A stretch of 64,000 nt of DNA from Vibrio kanaloae. Its GTDB lineage: Bacteria > Pseudomonadota > Gammaproteobacteria > Enterobacterales > Vibrionaceae. This document shows positions 55,175 through 63,351 of this stretch, piece after piece. Location: positions 1,860,001 through 1,924,000 of the forward strand of contig NZ_AP025497.1 of the NCBI RefSeq assembly GCF_024347535.1. Reading direction: 5' to 3'. Position 1 is the stretch's first letter, and each line of letters opens with the position of its first letter. The position numbers were made by a program, and so were the translations under genes. The notes beneath the pieces were generated by a model that had not been told where the DNA came from, ran no database searches, and worked only from the letters and a program-made list of their open reading frames with translations.

Positions 55175-55216
55175 AAAAAAGCAGAGACATGCTCTTCAGC
55201 ACGCTCTGCTTTTTAG
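55175..55216. terminator. Bidirectional terminator after polB
   Basis: AAAAGCAGAG and CTCTGCTTTT form a 10-bp stem with an 18-nt interior, flanked by A and T runs on both sides. It separates polB from the convergent gene. Confidence 0.8.
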
Positions 55217-55240
55217 TATCAATTAACCCGTTATAAATCT

Positions 55241-56008
55241 CTATCCGATTCTGAACTCGGTTTTCTGATACTGCTTAATCAACCATTCACCAAAGCCATC
55301 AAGAATACCGATCACCGAACGTTTAGGGATTGGTCTACCAGAAAGTAAAATCCCCAGTCTTTGGATTTCGACTTCTCTATCTGGGTGATACTTCAAGAAC
55401 TGTTGACCACACTCTAATGGATCATCGTACCAATATTTATCGCGGTACATCACCAGTGAGTAACTCGCTCGTAAAAGCTTCTTGGCGATAATCACCTGCG
55501 CAGCGATTTGTTGTTCTGACGTTGTCGCTCGTGCAATCTTGTTGCGATACACCGCTAACCAGTTTTCAGCATCCATATTCCAGTGCTTAGCAATTTCCCA
55601 ACTTGTTTCAAAATCACCATAGCAATCTGACAAATCTTCACCATGCACACACACGGCTAAATGCTTGAGCATAAAACCCCATGTGAAGATGTTGTCGAAA
55701 TCGACTATCTCGCTCACTAAGGTAGTTTTAATCGCGACTTGAGTGACCTGCGGGAAGCTTTTTTGGAAGCGCCATTTAATGGTGTTTAACAGCGTGGTTC
55801 GTTGTTCAGGAAACGGGCGGTGTGTCACTACAACCACATCAAGATTTGAGCGACCGACGACGGCTTGCTTGCGAGCGACACTGCCATAAATATAGACACT
55901 GTGTAGATTAGAACCTAACCCACCTTTTAAGAAGGTAATCAGATCGTTAACCACAGGTTGGAATTCAGGTTGAAAAGGCTGTGTTGGGTCAATAACAGGT
56001 AGCTGCAT
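55241..56008 (-). CDS. Nucleotidyltransferase-fold protein with altered active site
   Basis: A 255-residue protein whose N-terminal part (about 30-110) is a minimal nucleotidyltransferase fold with IYGSVARKQAVVGRSNLDVVV. The usual G-S-x-D-x-D pattern is present except that the first metal-binding aspartate is Asn55 (N55-L56-D57). The remainder is helical and resembles the C-terminal part of aadA-like and similar proteins. Substrate is unknown. If the missing aspartate is real, catalysis is doubtful. It is a single gene convergent with polB. Confidence 0.75.
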   Translation of the reverse strand: MQLPVIDPTQPFQPEFQPVVNDLITFLKGGLGSNLHSVYIYGSVARKQAVVGRSNLDVVVVTHRPFPEQRTTLLNTIKWRFQKSFPQVTQVAIKTTLVSEIVDFDNIFTWGFMLKHLAVCVHGEDLSDCYGDFETSWEIAKHWNMDAENWLAVYRNKIARATTSEQQIAAQVIIAKKLLRASYSLVMYRDKYWYDDPLECGQQFLKYHPDREVEIQRLGILLSGRPIPKRSVIGILDGFGEWLIKQYQKTEFRIG

Positions 56009-56145
56009 AGGTCGTTTCGGTAAATAAAATAATGATTTAACTATAACTCTATGATCGCCTAGGTGACTTTATGATTCAAGCTATTCCTATTTATAGCATC
56101 TCCGAGATATAATCAGCGGATAGACCCAATAAGGACAAACACAAA

Positions 56146-56715
56146 ATGCCTAGAGCAAGTGAAATTAAAAAAGGTTTTGCTATCACAGTAGAAAGCAAAA
56201 CAGTGATCGTTAAAGATATCGAAGTAACAACACCAGGCGGCCGTGGCGGCCAAAAAATTTACCGCTTCCGTGGTAACGATGTAGCAACTGGCGTTAAAAC
56301 TGAAGTTCGCCACAAGGCTGACGAAATCGTTGAAACTATCGACGTAACTAAGCGTGCAGTAATGTTCTCTTACGTTGATGGCAACGAGTACATCTTCATG
56401 GATAACGAAGATTACACTCAATTCATCTTCAACGGTGAAACAATCGAAGACGAACTACTATTCATCAACGAAGAAACTCAAGGTATGTACGCGATCCTTA
56501 TCGATGGCAACGCTGCGACGCTTGAGCTACCCACCTCTGTTGAGCTAGTTATCGAAGAAACTGACCCTTCAATCAAAGGTGCATCAGCGTCTGCTCGTAC
56601 TAAGCCTGCTCGTCTATCTACAGGTCTTACAATCCAAGTACCTGAGTACATCGCGACTGGCGACAAAGTAGTAGTAAACACTGCTGAACGTAAATACATG
56701 AACCGCGCAAGCTAA
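56146..56715 (+). CDS. yeiP: Elongation factor P-like protein EfpL (YeiP)
   Basis: A 189-residue EF-P paralogue with three beta-barrel domains that acts at the ribosome to relieve stalling at certain sequences. The loop reaching the peptidyl centre carries R33 (TPGGRGGQ), the EfpL branch residue, instead of the modified lysine or rhamnosylated arginine of ordinary EF-P. The family marks SYVDGNEYIFMD and LSTGLTIQVPEYIATGD are present. The ATG at 56146 follows AAGGAC. The DUF440 gene lies 10 bp downstream. Confidence 0.95.
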   Translation: MPRASEIKKGFAITVESKTVIVKDIEVTTPGGRGGQKIYRFRGNDVATGVKTEVRHKADEIVETIDVTKRAVMFSYVDGNEYIFMDNEDYTQFIFNGETIEDELLFINEETQGMYAILIDGNAATLELPTSVELVIEETDPSIKGASASARTKPARLSTGLTIQVPEYIATGDKVVVNTAERKYMNRAS

Positions 56716-56725
56716 GATACTTATT

Positions 56726-57055
56726 ATGACCGAAGCTAACGACCTAATGTCTTATGACGACGCAATTGACACTGCATACGACATCTTCCTAGAGATGGCA
56801 CCTGACAACCTAGAACCTGCAGACGTGATTCTTTTCACGGCTCAGTTTGAAGATCGTGGCGCAGCAGAGCTTGTTGAAACTGGCGATGATTGGGTTGAAC
56901 ATGTTGGCTTTGAAGTCGACAAAGAAATCTACGCTGAAGTGCGCATTGGTCTTGTGAATGAAGCGGATGACGTTCTAGACGACGTATTTGCTCGCATGCT
57001 AATCAGCCGTGATCCAGACCATAAGTTCTGTCACATGCTGTGGAAACGCGACTAA
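56726..57055 (+). CDS. yciU: DUF440 acidic protein (YciU/HI1450 family)
   Basis: A 109-residue, strongly acidic protein of the family proposed to mimic double-stranded DNA. Negative residues are spread throughout, including DDVLDDVFARML and an EIYAEVRIGLVNEADD stretch. It is co-transcribed with efpL and ends before a terminator. The biological target is not known from sequence. Confidence 0.9.
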   Translation: MTEANDLMSYDDAIDTAYDIFLEMAPDNLEPADVILFTAQFEDRGAAELVETGDDWVEHVGFEVDKEIYAEVRIGLVNEADDVLDDVFARMLISRDPDHKFCHMLWKRD

Positions 57056-57113
57056 TACCGCTGTTGACGCTCATCTGCATGAGTAAACAAGTATTCATGT
57101 ACGCTAGTTAAAA

Positions 57114-57145
57114 GTTAGCCGAGCCCATTGCTCGGCTATTTTTAT
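57114..57145 (+). terminator. Terminator after efpL-yciU
   Basis: TAGCCGAG (57116-57123) and CTCGGCTA (57131-57138) form an 8-bp stem with a 7-nt loop, followed by TTTTT. Confidence 0.88.
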
Positions 57146-57202
57146 CACGCTATTCCCCATCGTGACTACCCACTTTCATCATCAACGTTAGATTCACTGA
57201 TT

Positions 57203-57685
57203 ATGACCAAAGCAAAAACAGACACACAATCGAAAGGCTATGCCTGCATTGGCCTAGTTAACCCAAAGACGCCTGAAAACGTAGGCTCAGTAATGCGAGC
57301 GGCTGGCTGCTACGGCGCCAACTCTGTGTTTTACACGGGCACTCGCTACGACCACGCGCGAAAATTCCATACCGATACCAAAGAGAAGCACCTAGAACTG
57401 CCTTTAATTGGTGTTGAAAATCTGAAAGACATCATTCCAGTAGGCTGCGTACCTGTTGCTGTCGATCTGATTGAGGGCGCAAAGCCTCTACCGGATTACA
57501 AACATCCACCACGTGCGTTTTACATCTTTGGCCCTGAAGACGGCACGCTAAAGAAAGAGATCACCGACTTCTGTCGTGAGACGATTTACGTCCCAACCAA
57601 TGGTTGCATGAACCTAGCCGCATCAGTAAACGTTGTGCTTTACGATCGATTAGCGAAAGGCGATAACTTTTCGAACCATAAGTAA
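57203..57685 (+). CDS. SPOUT-family RNA 2'-O-methyltransferase (TrmH-like)
   Basis: A 160-residue knotted SPOUT methyltransferase, presumably acting on tRNA or rRNA. The three family motifs are NPKTPENVGSVMRAAGCYGA, FGPEDGTL and PTNGCMNLAASVNVVLYDRL. There is no extra N-terminal domain, so it is closer to TrmL-type single-domain enzymes than to TrmH itself. Substrate cannot be told from sequence. The ATG at 57203 gives MTKAKTDTQS. Confidence 0.88.
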   Translation: MTKAKTDTQSKGYACIGLVNPKTPENVGSVMRAAGCYGANSVFYTGTRYDHARKFHTDTKEKHLELPLIGVENLKDIIPVGCVPVAVDLIEGAKPLPDYKHPPRAFYIFGPEDGTLKKEITDFCRETIYVPTNGCMNLAASVNVVLYDRLAKGDNFSNHK

Positions 57686-57700
57686 ATACAACGAGATACG

Positions 57701-57808
57701 AAAAGATTTATAGATGCGCGTAAACGAGATAAGAGATGCGAAGAGCATGCTACTGCCGATTATGGCAGTATATTTTCGATACTCGATTACTCGTGTCCCG
57801 CATCTTTT
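57701..57808. repeat. Long imperfect inverted repeat element
   Basis: The left arm (about 57701-57746) and right arm (about 57773-57808) are imperfect reverse complements sharing blocks of AAAAG, GATGCG, ACGAG and CGAA. Between them is a perfect hairpin TACTGCC-GATTAT-GGCAGTA (57751-57770). The unit ACGAGATAC/GAGATGCG is also repeated within the arms. This looks like a REP- or MITE-type intergenic repeat rather than a gene. Confidence 0.55.
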
Positions 57809-57823
57809 ACTTCTTCTAGACGT

Positions 57824-57854
57824 AAAAAACCTGCTCAATGAGCAGGTTTTTTAG
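57824..57854. terminator. Bidirectional terminator between trmH-like and rluB
   Basis: AAAAAACCTGCT (57824-57835) pairs exactly with AGCAGGTTTTTT (57841-57852), loop CAATG, giving T-runs on both strands. Confidence 0.93.
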
Positions 57855-57915
57855 TATTCAGTGCTTTTAGCTAATGAAGCTTTAAGCTTAAGAACTGTAG
57901 CAACTACTGCCGTAA

Positions 57916-58950
57916 TTACTGACGTGTTCTTGGCTTAGCTGGTTTAGCCGGACGACCGTTGTTCAGTTTAGGCTTACTTTTGTTAGCCTGAGGTTTGCCT
58001 TTGTTTGCAGCTGGAGCGCTACGACCTGAATCAGGTGTTGTAGTACCGCGCGTTGCAGGCTTCTTGCGTTTAGTTTGATTGCTACGGCCTTTTGGTGCGT
58101 TTGCACGCTCTTCGTGACGCTTAACAGCACGACGAATTTTTTGGCTACGAGAACGCTCACGCTTACGAGAAGTGTTTGAAGGATCAAGGTCCAACAGTGT
58201 CTCTTTCTCTGGCTTAAGCTCAACAAGCTCACGCAAGTAGTTAACTTCTTGAAGATCTAGCTCTTTCCAACCGCCACGAGGCAGTTTCTTATCAAGGTAG
58301 ATATCACCGTAACGTACACGTTTCAGACGGCTTACTGTCGTTTCTTGAGATTCCCAAAGACGACGAACCTCACGGTTACGACCTTCGTTAATCGCTACGT
58401 AGAAAGTATGGTTCATACCTTCACCGCCAGCGTAAACCACATCTTCAAAACGAGCCATGCCGTCTTCTAGTTGTACGCCACGAGTAACGTTTTTAACTTT
58501 TTGCTCAGTCACTTCACCGAATACACGTACTAGGTACTCACGCTCAACCTGACGGCTTGGGTGCATTAGACGGTTTGCAAGCTCACCATCAGTAGTGAAA
58601 AGCAAAAGGCCTGATGTGTTTGCATCAAGACGACCAACTGAAATCCAACGAGAACCACGGATCTTAGGTAGACGATCGAAAACAGTACGGCGGCCTTCAG
58701 GATCGTGACGAGTACAAAGTTCACCTTCAGGTTTGTAGTAAGCAAGTACACGACAAACCACTTCTTCAGAAGCCTTGCCTGAAACAGTATGGCCATCGAT
58801 ACGGATCACTGAGTTCTCGTCTTCAAGACGCTCGCCCAGTTTCGCAACTTGACCGTTAACACTTACACGACCAGATTTGATTAAACCTTCTAGTTCACGA
58901 CGAGAACCGTGACCAGCTCGCGCTAAAACCTTCTGTAATTTTTCGCTCAT
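57916..58950 (-). CDS. rluB: 23S rRNA pseudouridine(2605) synthase RluB
   Basis: A 344-residue pseudouridine synthase modifying U2605 of 23S rRNA. An S4 RNA-binding domain (about 2-60, [19 protein letters not shown]) precedes the RsuA-type catalytic domain with the active aspartate in [14 protein letters not shown]. After about residue 255 there is a long low-complexity tail rich in Lys, Arg, Pro and Ser, as in other RluB proteins. Position beside yciO and rnm follows the enterobacterial order. Confidence 0.95.
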   Translation of the reverse strand: MSEKLQKVLARAGHGSRRELEGLIKSGRVSVNGQVAKLGERLEDENSVIRIDGHTVSGKASEEVVCRVLAYYKPEGELCTRHDPEGRRTVFDRLPKIRGSRWISVGRLDANTSGLLLFTTDGELANRLMHPSRQVEREYLVRVFGEVTEQKVKNVTRGVQLEDGMARFEDVVYAGGEGMNHTFYVAINEGRNREVRRLWESQETTVSRLKRVRYGDIYLDKKLPRGGWKELDLQEVNYLRELVELKPEKETLLDLDPSNTSRKRERSRSQKIRRAVKRHEERANAPKGRSNQTKRKKPATRGTTTPDSGRSAPAANKGKPQANKSKPKLNNGRPAKPAKPRTRQ

Positions 58951-59109
58951 TTACTCTTTTCTACCTAATTGTCGTCTTCACAGACGTCGAATGAATTTTT
59001 CGCGACCAAATCGCGGTCGCGTATTATCGCAAATAACCTGCCAAAAAGCACTTGTTATTTACTGTGGCAGGCTTGCTGTATCGTTACAGACTGTTAATCA
59101 GTAAAGCGA

Positions 59110-59730
59110 TTATTCAAACGGCGCAGGATCGCCAGCACCACGACGTAGAACCACTGCATCATCGTCACTGAAGTCAATAACCGTCGTTGGTTGCTCACCT
59201 AGGTAGCCACCATTCAAAATTACATCAACCGCATGCTCTAGGCTGTCACGAATTTCTTCTGGATCCGACTCAGTAGTCTCGTTACCCGGAAGAATCAATG
59301 ACGTCGACATCAGTGGTTCGCCCATCGCTTCCAACAAGTCGAGTGCAATCTTGTTGTCTGGGACACGAATACCAATCGTTTTACGCTTGGCATTCATCAA
59401 ACGCTTTGGCACTTCTTTGGTTGCTTTAAAGATAAACGTGTAAGCACCTGGCGTATGTGCCTTAAGCAGACGGAAAGCCACGTTATCGACTCGTGCATAC
59501 AATGACAACTCAGAAAGATCACGGCATAACAAAGTGAAGTTGTGTTTATCATCTATACGGCGAATTTTACAAATACGTTCAAGTGCTTGTTTGTTTTCAA
59601 GCTGACAACCCAGCGCATAACCGGAATCTGTTGGATAAACCACAACTCCGCCATTACGAATGATAGCAACCGCTTGGCTGATTAAACGCGCTTGTGGGTT
59701 ATCTGGATGTACATAAAAAAACTGGCTCAT
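59110..59730 (-). CDS. yciO: YciO, Sua5/YciO/YrdC-family protein
   Basis: A 206-residue protein of the L-threonylcarbamoyladenylate synthase fold (IIRNGGVVVYPTDSGYALG, KRRKTIGIRV-type loop, PLMSTSLILPG). YciO is related to but distinct from TsaC and its physiological role is unclear. It lies between rnm and rluB, matching E. coli order. Confidence 0.93.
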   Translation of the reverse strand: MSQFFYVHPDNPQARLISQAVAIIRNGGVVVYPTDSGYALGCQLENKQALERICKIRRIDDKHNFTLLCRDLSELSLYARVDNVAFRLLKAHTPGAYTFIFKATKEVPKRLMNAKRKTIGIRVPDNKIALDLLEAMGEPLMSTSLILPGNETTESDPEEIRDSLEHAVDVILNGGYLGEQPTTVIDFSDDDAVVLRRGAGDPAPFE

Positions 59731-59785
59731 TGTTGATCCTCGTTATCGAATCTCTCGACTCTATCATCAGAAGGAGCTGGTTCAC

Positions 59786-60655
59786 CTAAATACTGTCATT
59801 GGTATCAGATGGTGAAACCGTTTGAAACTCCCAATCTTTCCATACTTCTTCGACCCCAGAAGGTAGCCAGAGATTACGTCCAAGTTCCATCCACGGAGAC
59901 GGATAATGGAAGTCACTGCCTTGGGAGGCTAATAGTTTGTATTGTATAGCATAATCCGCAAGTGTGCGCCTTTCTTGTTGCGCTTGCTGAGGTTGAGCAA
60001 CTTCCATAGCGTCACCCTTTGCTTCAACAAATGCAGCGAGAAGACGCTTAATCCACTTCGCGGTGAGACCATACCTTCCAGGGTGTGCTAGCACAGCTTG
60101 TCCACCTGCCGCATGAATGGCCGTTACAGCGTCACCCATTGAGCACCATGTTGGTGGTACATAACCTGGATTGTTGCGAGTCAGAAACTTTTTAAACACT
60201 TGCTGCATGGTTTTCGCGTAGCCATTATCGACTAACCACTTAGCAAAGTGAGCGCGAGTAATAGGCGCATCACCCGCAATCACTTTAACTTCTTCTAACA
60301 CCCCTGCTCGGGTCACTTTTTCGAGTCGTTGAGCAATCATCTCGGCACGCCCAATACGATGAAGCTTTTGTTGTTCAATTAACGTTTTCAATTCTGGCGA
60401 TTCAGGATCGACGTTTAACCCAACAATATGGATATCTTTGTTTTGCCAAACGGTTGAAATCTCGATTCCGTTAATCAACTGAATAGGAAGGTTGTTGTCA
60501 GCAATATAGTTGCGTGCTTCAGCAAGTCCATCAGTCGTATCATGATCTGTAATCGCTAACGCTTCGATGTTAAAGCCTAGCGCTCGGTCAATCAGCTCAG
60601 GTGGAGTAAGTCGGCCATCTGAGGCTGTTGTATGACTATGTAGATCAATTCTCAT
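59786..60655 (-). CDS. rnm: PHP-domain 5'-3' exoribonuclease RNase AM
   Basis: A 289-residue metal-dependent phosphoesterase starting at the ATG 60653-60655. PHP motifs include [34 protein letters not shown] and the closing GSDFHYP. The E. coli counterpart (YciV, now Rnm) trims the 5' ends of ribosomal RNAs and degrades short oligoribonucleotides. The frame extends 21 codons upstream into the trp promoter region without a good start. The gene diverges from the trp operon. Confidence 0.93.
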   Translation of the reverse strand: MRIDLHSHTTASDGRLTPPELIDRALGFNIEALAITDHDTTDGLAEARNYIADNNLPIQLINGIEISTVWQNKDIHIVGLNVDPESPELKTLIEQQKLHRIGRAEMIAQRLEKVTRAGVLEEVKVIAGDAPITRAHFAKWLVDNGYAKTMQQVFKKFLTRNNPGYVPPTWCSMGDAVTAIHAAGGQAVLAHPGRYGLTAKWIKRLLAAFVEAKGDAMEVAQPQQAQQERRTLADYAIQYKLLASQGSDFHYPSPWMELGRNLWLPSGVEEVWKDWEFQTVSPSDTNDSI

Positions 60656-60707
60656 ATATTCTTTTTCATTGTTTTCAATTTTTATCGTTATATTTGTGTC
60701 AACACAC

Positions 60708-60741
60708 TTGACCTGCAAGAGTAAAACTAGTTAACTAGTAC
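60708..60741 (+). promoter_or_regulatory. trp promoter and TrpR operator
   Basis: TTGACC (60708-60713), 17 bp, TTAACT (60731-60736) matches the -35/-10 arrangement of the E. coli trp promoter. The palindrome AACTAGTTAACTAGT (60725-60739) lies over the -10 region and is nearly identical to the E. coli TrpR operator. TrpR bound with tryptophan would block the promoter. Confidence 0.85.
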
Positions 60742-60775
60742 ACAAATACGAAGTATCACATTTGATAGGTCCACT

Positions 60776-60901
60776 ATGTTACAAGAATTTAACCAGTACC
60801 ATAAAGATAAAGTTTTAGAACTTTCTTCAGCAGAAGCAAGTTCAGAACTTAATTGGTGGCGCACTTGGACAAGTTCTTGGTGGGCTAATGTGTACTTCTA
60901 G
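60776..60901 (+). CDS. trpL: trp operon leader peptide
   Basis: A 41-codon leader gene. The peptide is MLQEFNQYHK... and its second half contains five tryptophan codons in the groups WW, W and WW (residues 27-36). When charged tRNA-Trp is scarce, the ribosome stalls there and the mRNA folds into an antiterminator. GGGCT at 60882-60886 can pair with AGCCC of the terminator stem. The leader is too short to appear in ordinary gene calls. Confidence 0.88.
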   Translation: MLQEFNQYHKDKVLELSSAEASSELNWWRTWTSSWWANVYF

Positions 60902-60933
60902 TTAAACGATTTGTTTATAAAAAAGTTATCACT

Positions 60934-60962
60934 AAGCCCGCTTTCATAGCGGGCTTTTTAAT
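60934..60962 (+). terminator. trp attenuator
   Basis: AAGCCCGCT (60934-60942) and AGCGGGCTT (60948-60956), loop TTCAT, followed by TTTTAATTT. It is the terminator arm of the tryptophan attenuation system, about 35 bp after the leader stop. Confidence 0.9.
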
Positions 60963-61087
60963 TTGTCGAACATTTCACATTCCACTCACTAACAAATCAA
61001 CGAGTTGACCATATTCTATATTGGGTGAAGGGTATCTTTATGCGACTATGTACGGCAGGAAATTTAAAAAATCATAAAGGAGGTCTT

Positions 61088-62695
61088 GTGAACAAGGCCA
61101 TTGAAATCAAAAAGCTGGGAGCTATTGAGACCATCAATTCTTCAGTTCCCTACTCGCAAGATCCAACCAGTGTTTTTCATACGTTGTGTGAAAATAAAAC
61201 AGACAGCTTGCTGCTGGAATCTGCTGAAATTGAATCTAAACAGAACCTAACAAGCCTACTCCTTATCGATTCTGCAGTTCGCATCGTATGTCGCGGACAT
61301 GAAGTAACCTTTCAAGCGTTGACTCAAAACGGTCAAGCACTGATCGAGCATCTAACTCAAAACGTTAAAACAGAGATTAAATCTGATCTGAGCGAAAACT
61401 TACTAACGCTATCTTTTGTCGAGCCAAGCAACGAATTGGACGAAGACTCGCGTTTAAGAGAAGCCTCTTCTTTTGACGCTCTACGTTTGGTTCAGCACAG
61501 TTTCGAGCAAGACCCAAGCAACAAACACGCGTTATTCATGGCAGGCCTATTCGCTTACGACATCGTGGCAAACTTTGAACCGTTAGGCGATGCGGAAGCA
61601 ACCAACAAGTGCCCTGACTTTGTATTCTACGTAGCTGAAACACTACTGCGTTTCGATCACCAAGAGCACGAAGGCCTACTTCACGCGAGCTTGTTTGCTC
61701 AAGATGATAGCATCAAGGCGCAATTAACTGACCGTCTAGCCGACATTCAAACTCAATGTCAGTCACTGAAAGCCATCACAGAAGTAACGCCACTAGACAA
61801 CGTTGAAGCGGTACCAAGCGTTTCAGATGAAGAGTTCTGCCAAACGGTTCGTAACCTAAAAGAGTACGTAGTTAAAGGCGACGTATTCCAAGTAGTACCT
61901 TCACGCCGCTTTACTCTACCTTGCCCAGCTCCACTGGCGGCTTATAAAGAGCTCAAGCAAAGTAACCCAAGCCCTTACATGTTCTACATGCAAGATGAGC
62001 TGTTTACTCTGTTTGGTGCTTCTCCAGAAAGCGCGCTGAAATACGAAACCGAAACCAACCAAATCGAGATTTACCCAATTGCTGGTACTCGTCGCCGTGG
62101 TAAGCGCCCGAATGGTCAAATCGATTTCGACCTAGACAGCCGTATCGAGCTTGAATTGCGCACCGACAAGAAAGAAAACGCCGAGCACATGATGCTAGTC
62201 GACCTAGCACGTAACGATGTAGCTCGTATTGCTGAAGCAGGCACTCGCCACGTAGCAGACTTGCTGAAAGTAGATCGCTACAGCCATGTAATGCACTTGG
62301 TTTCTCGTGTTGTTGGTCAGCTCCGTGAAGACTTAGATGCTCTGCACGCTTACCAAGCTTGTATGAACATGGGCACGCTAACGGGCGCACCAAAAATCCG
62401 CGCAATGCAGCTTATTCGTGACGTAGAAAAAACGCGTCGTGGTAGCTACGGTGGTGCAGTCGGTTATCTAACCGGTGAAGGGACTCTAGATACTTGTATC
62501 GTAATTCGTTCTGCTTACGTTGAAGATGGCGTTGCACAAGTACAAGCTGGCGCTGGTGTGGTATTCGACTCTGACCCACAAGCAGAAGCCGATGAAACTC
62601 GCGGCAAGGCACAAGCGGTTATCTCTGCGATTCAAGCTGCACATACTAAAAGCGCAGCAGCAAATCAGCAAACATCAAACAAGAAGGAGTCGTAA
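61088..62695 (+). CDS. trpE: Anthranilate synthase component I
   Basis: A 535-residue enzyme making anthranilate from chorismate and ammonia/glutamine. The tryptophan feedback site motif LLESAEIESKQN is at about 40-52. Chorismate-site segments include AGTRRRGKRPNG, GAPKIRAMQLI and GAGVVFDSDPQAE. The GTG at 61088 is used because a perfect AGGAGGT (61081-region) stands 6 bp before it; the longer frame to 61025 lacks a site. It is the first structural gene of the trp operon. Confidence 0.95.
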   Translation: MNKAIEIKKLGAIETINSSVPYSQDPTSVFHTLCENKTDSLLLESAEIESKQNLTSLLLIDSAVRIVCRGHEVTFQALTQNGQALIEHLTQNVKTEIKSDLSENLLTLSFVEPSNELDEDSRLREASSFDALRLVQHSFEQDPSNKHALFMAGLFAYDIVANFEPLGDAEATNKCPDFVFYVAETLLRFDHQEHEGLLHASLFAQDDSIKAQLTDRLADIQTQCQSLKAITEVTPLDNVEAVPSVSDEEFCQTVRNLKEYVVKGDVFQVVPSRRFTLPCPAPLAAYKELKQSNPSPYMFYMQDELFTLFGASPESALKYETETNQIEIYPIAGTRRRGKRPNGQIDFDLDSRIELELRTDKKENAEHMMLVDLARNDVARIAEAGTRHVADLLKVDRYSHVMHLVSRVVGQLREDLDALHAYQACMNMGTLTGAPKIRAMQLIRDVEKTRRGSYGGAVGYLTGEGTLDTCIVIRSAYVEDGVAQVQAGAGVVFDSDPQAEADETRGKAQAVISAIQAAHTKSAAANQQTSNKKES

Positions 62696-62697
62696 TC

Positions 62698-63342
62698 ATG
62701 GCTGATATTGTATTCATCGATAACTTCGACTCGTTCACTTACAACCTTGTAGACCAGTTTCGTTCATTAGGTCACAGCGTAAAAATTTACCGTAACAACA
62801 TTCCGGCAAAGGTTGTTGAAGCAGCGATCGACGAACTAGACAACCCTGTTGCACTGCTTTCGCCAGGCCCTGGCGCTCCAGCAGATGCGGGCTGTATGCC
62901 AGAGCTGATTCAGCTTCTAAAAGGTAAAGTGCCAATGATTGGTATTTGCTTAGGCCACCAAGCAATTGTTGAAGCCTATGGCGGCACCGTTGCAGGCGCT
63001 GGTGAAATCATTCATGGTAAGGTGTCGATGATGGAACACCAAAACCATGCGACTTACCAAAGCTTACCTTCGCCATTGGCTATCGCTCGCTACCACTCTC
63101 TGGTGGCAACGCATGTATCTGATAGCCTAACGGTGACAGCTGAAGTCGATGATTTGGTGATGTCTGTGGTTCAAGAACAAGACAAGGTTTGTGGGTTCCA
63201 ATTCCACCCTGAATCAATTATGACGACCTACGGTGCAACGCTTCTAGCAAACGCTATCGAATGGGCTCTTGAGAAACCTATTCATTTAGAGAAAAGCTCT
63301 CCCCTTGAGAAGACAGCGACTCTTGACCAAAAGACTAACTAG
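62698..63342 (+). CDS. trpG: Anthranilate synthase component II (glutamine amidotransferase)
   Basis: A 214-residue class I amidotransferase feeding ammonia to TrpE. It has FIDNFDSFTYNLVDQF, the GPGAPADAG oxyanion region, the catalytic cysteine in GICLGHQAI and the His-Glu pair in FQFHPESIM. A hydrophilic tail follows residue 200. Here trpG is separate from trpD, unlike the E. coli TrpGD fusion. It is 2 bp after trpE. Confidence 0.95.
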   Translation: MADIVFIDNFDSFTYNLVDQFRSLGHSVKIYRNNIPAKVVEAAIDELDNPVALLSPGPGAPADAGCMPELIQLLKGKVPMIGICLGHQAIVEAYGGTVAGAGEIIHGKVSMMEHQNHATYQSLPSPLAIARYHSLVATHVSDSLTVTAEVDDLVMSVVQEQDKVCGFQFHPESIMTTYGATLLANAIEWALEKPIHLEKSSPLEKTATLDQKTN

Positions 63343-63351
63343 GACGAAATC

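Noticed and set aside
61916-62671. Antisense frames inside trpE
   Set aside because: They lie fully within a well-supported gene and show no ribosome binding site or recognisable domain.
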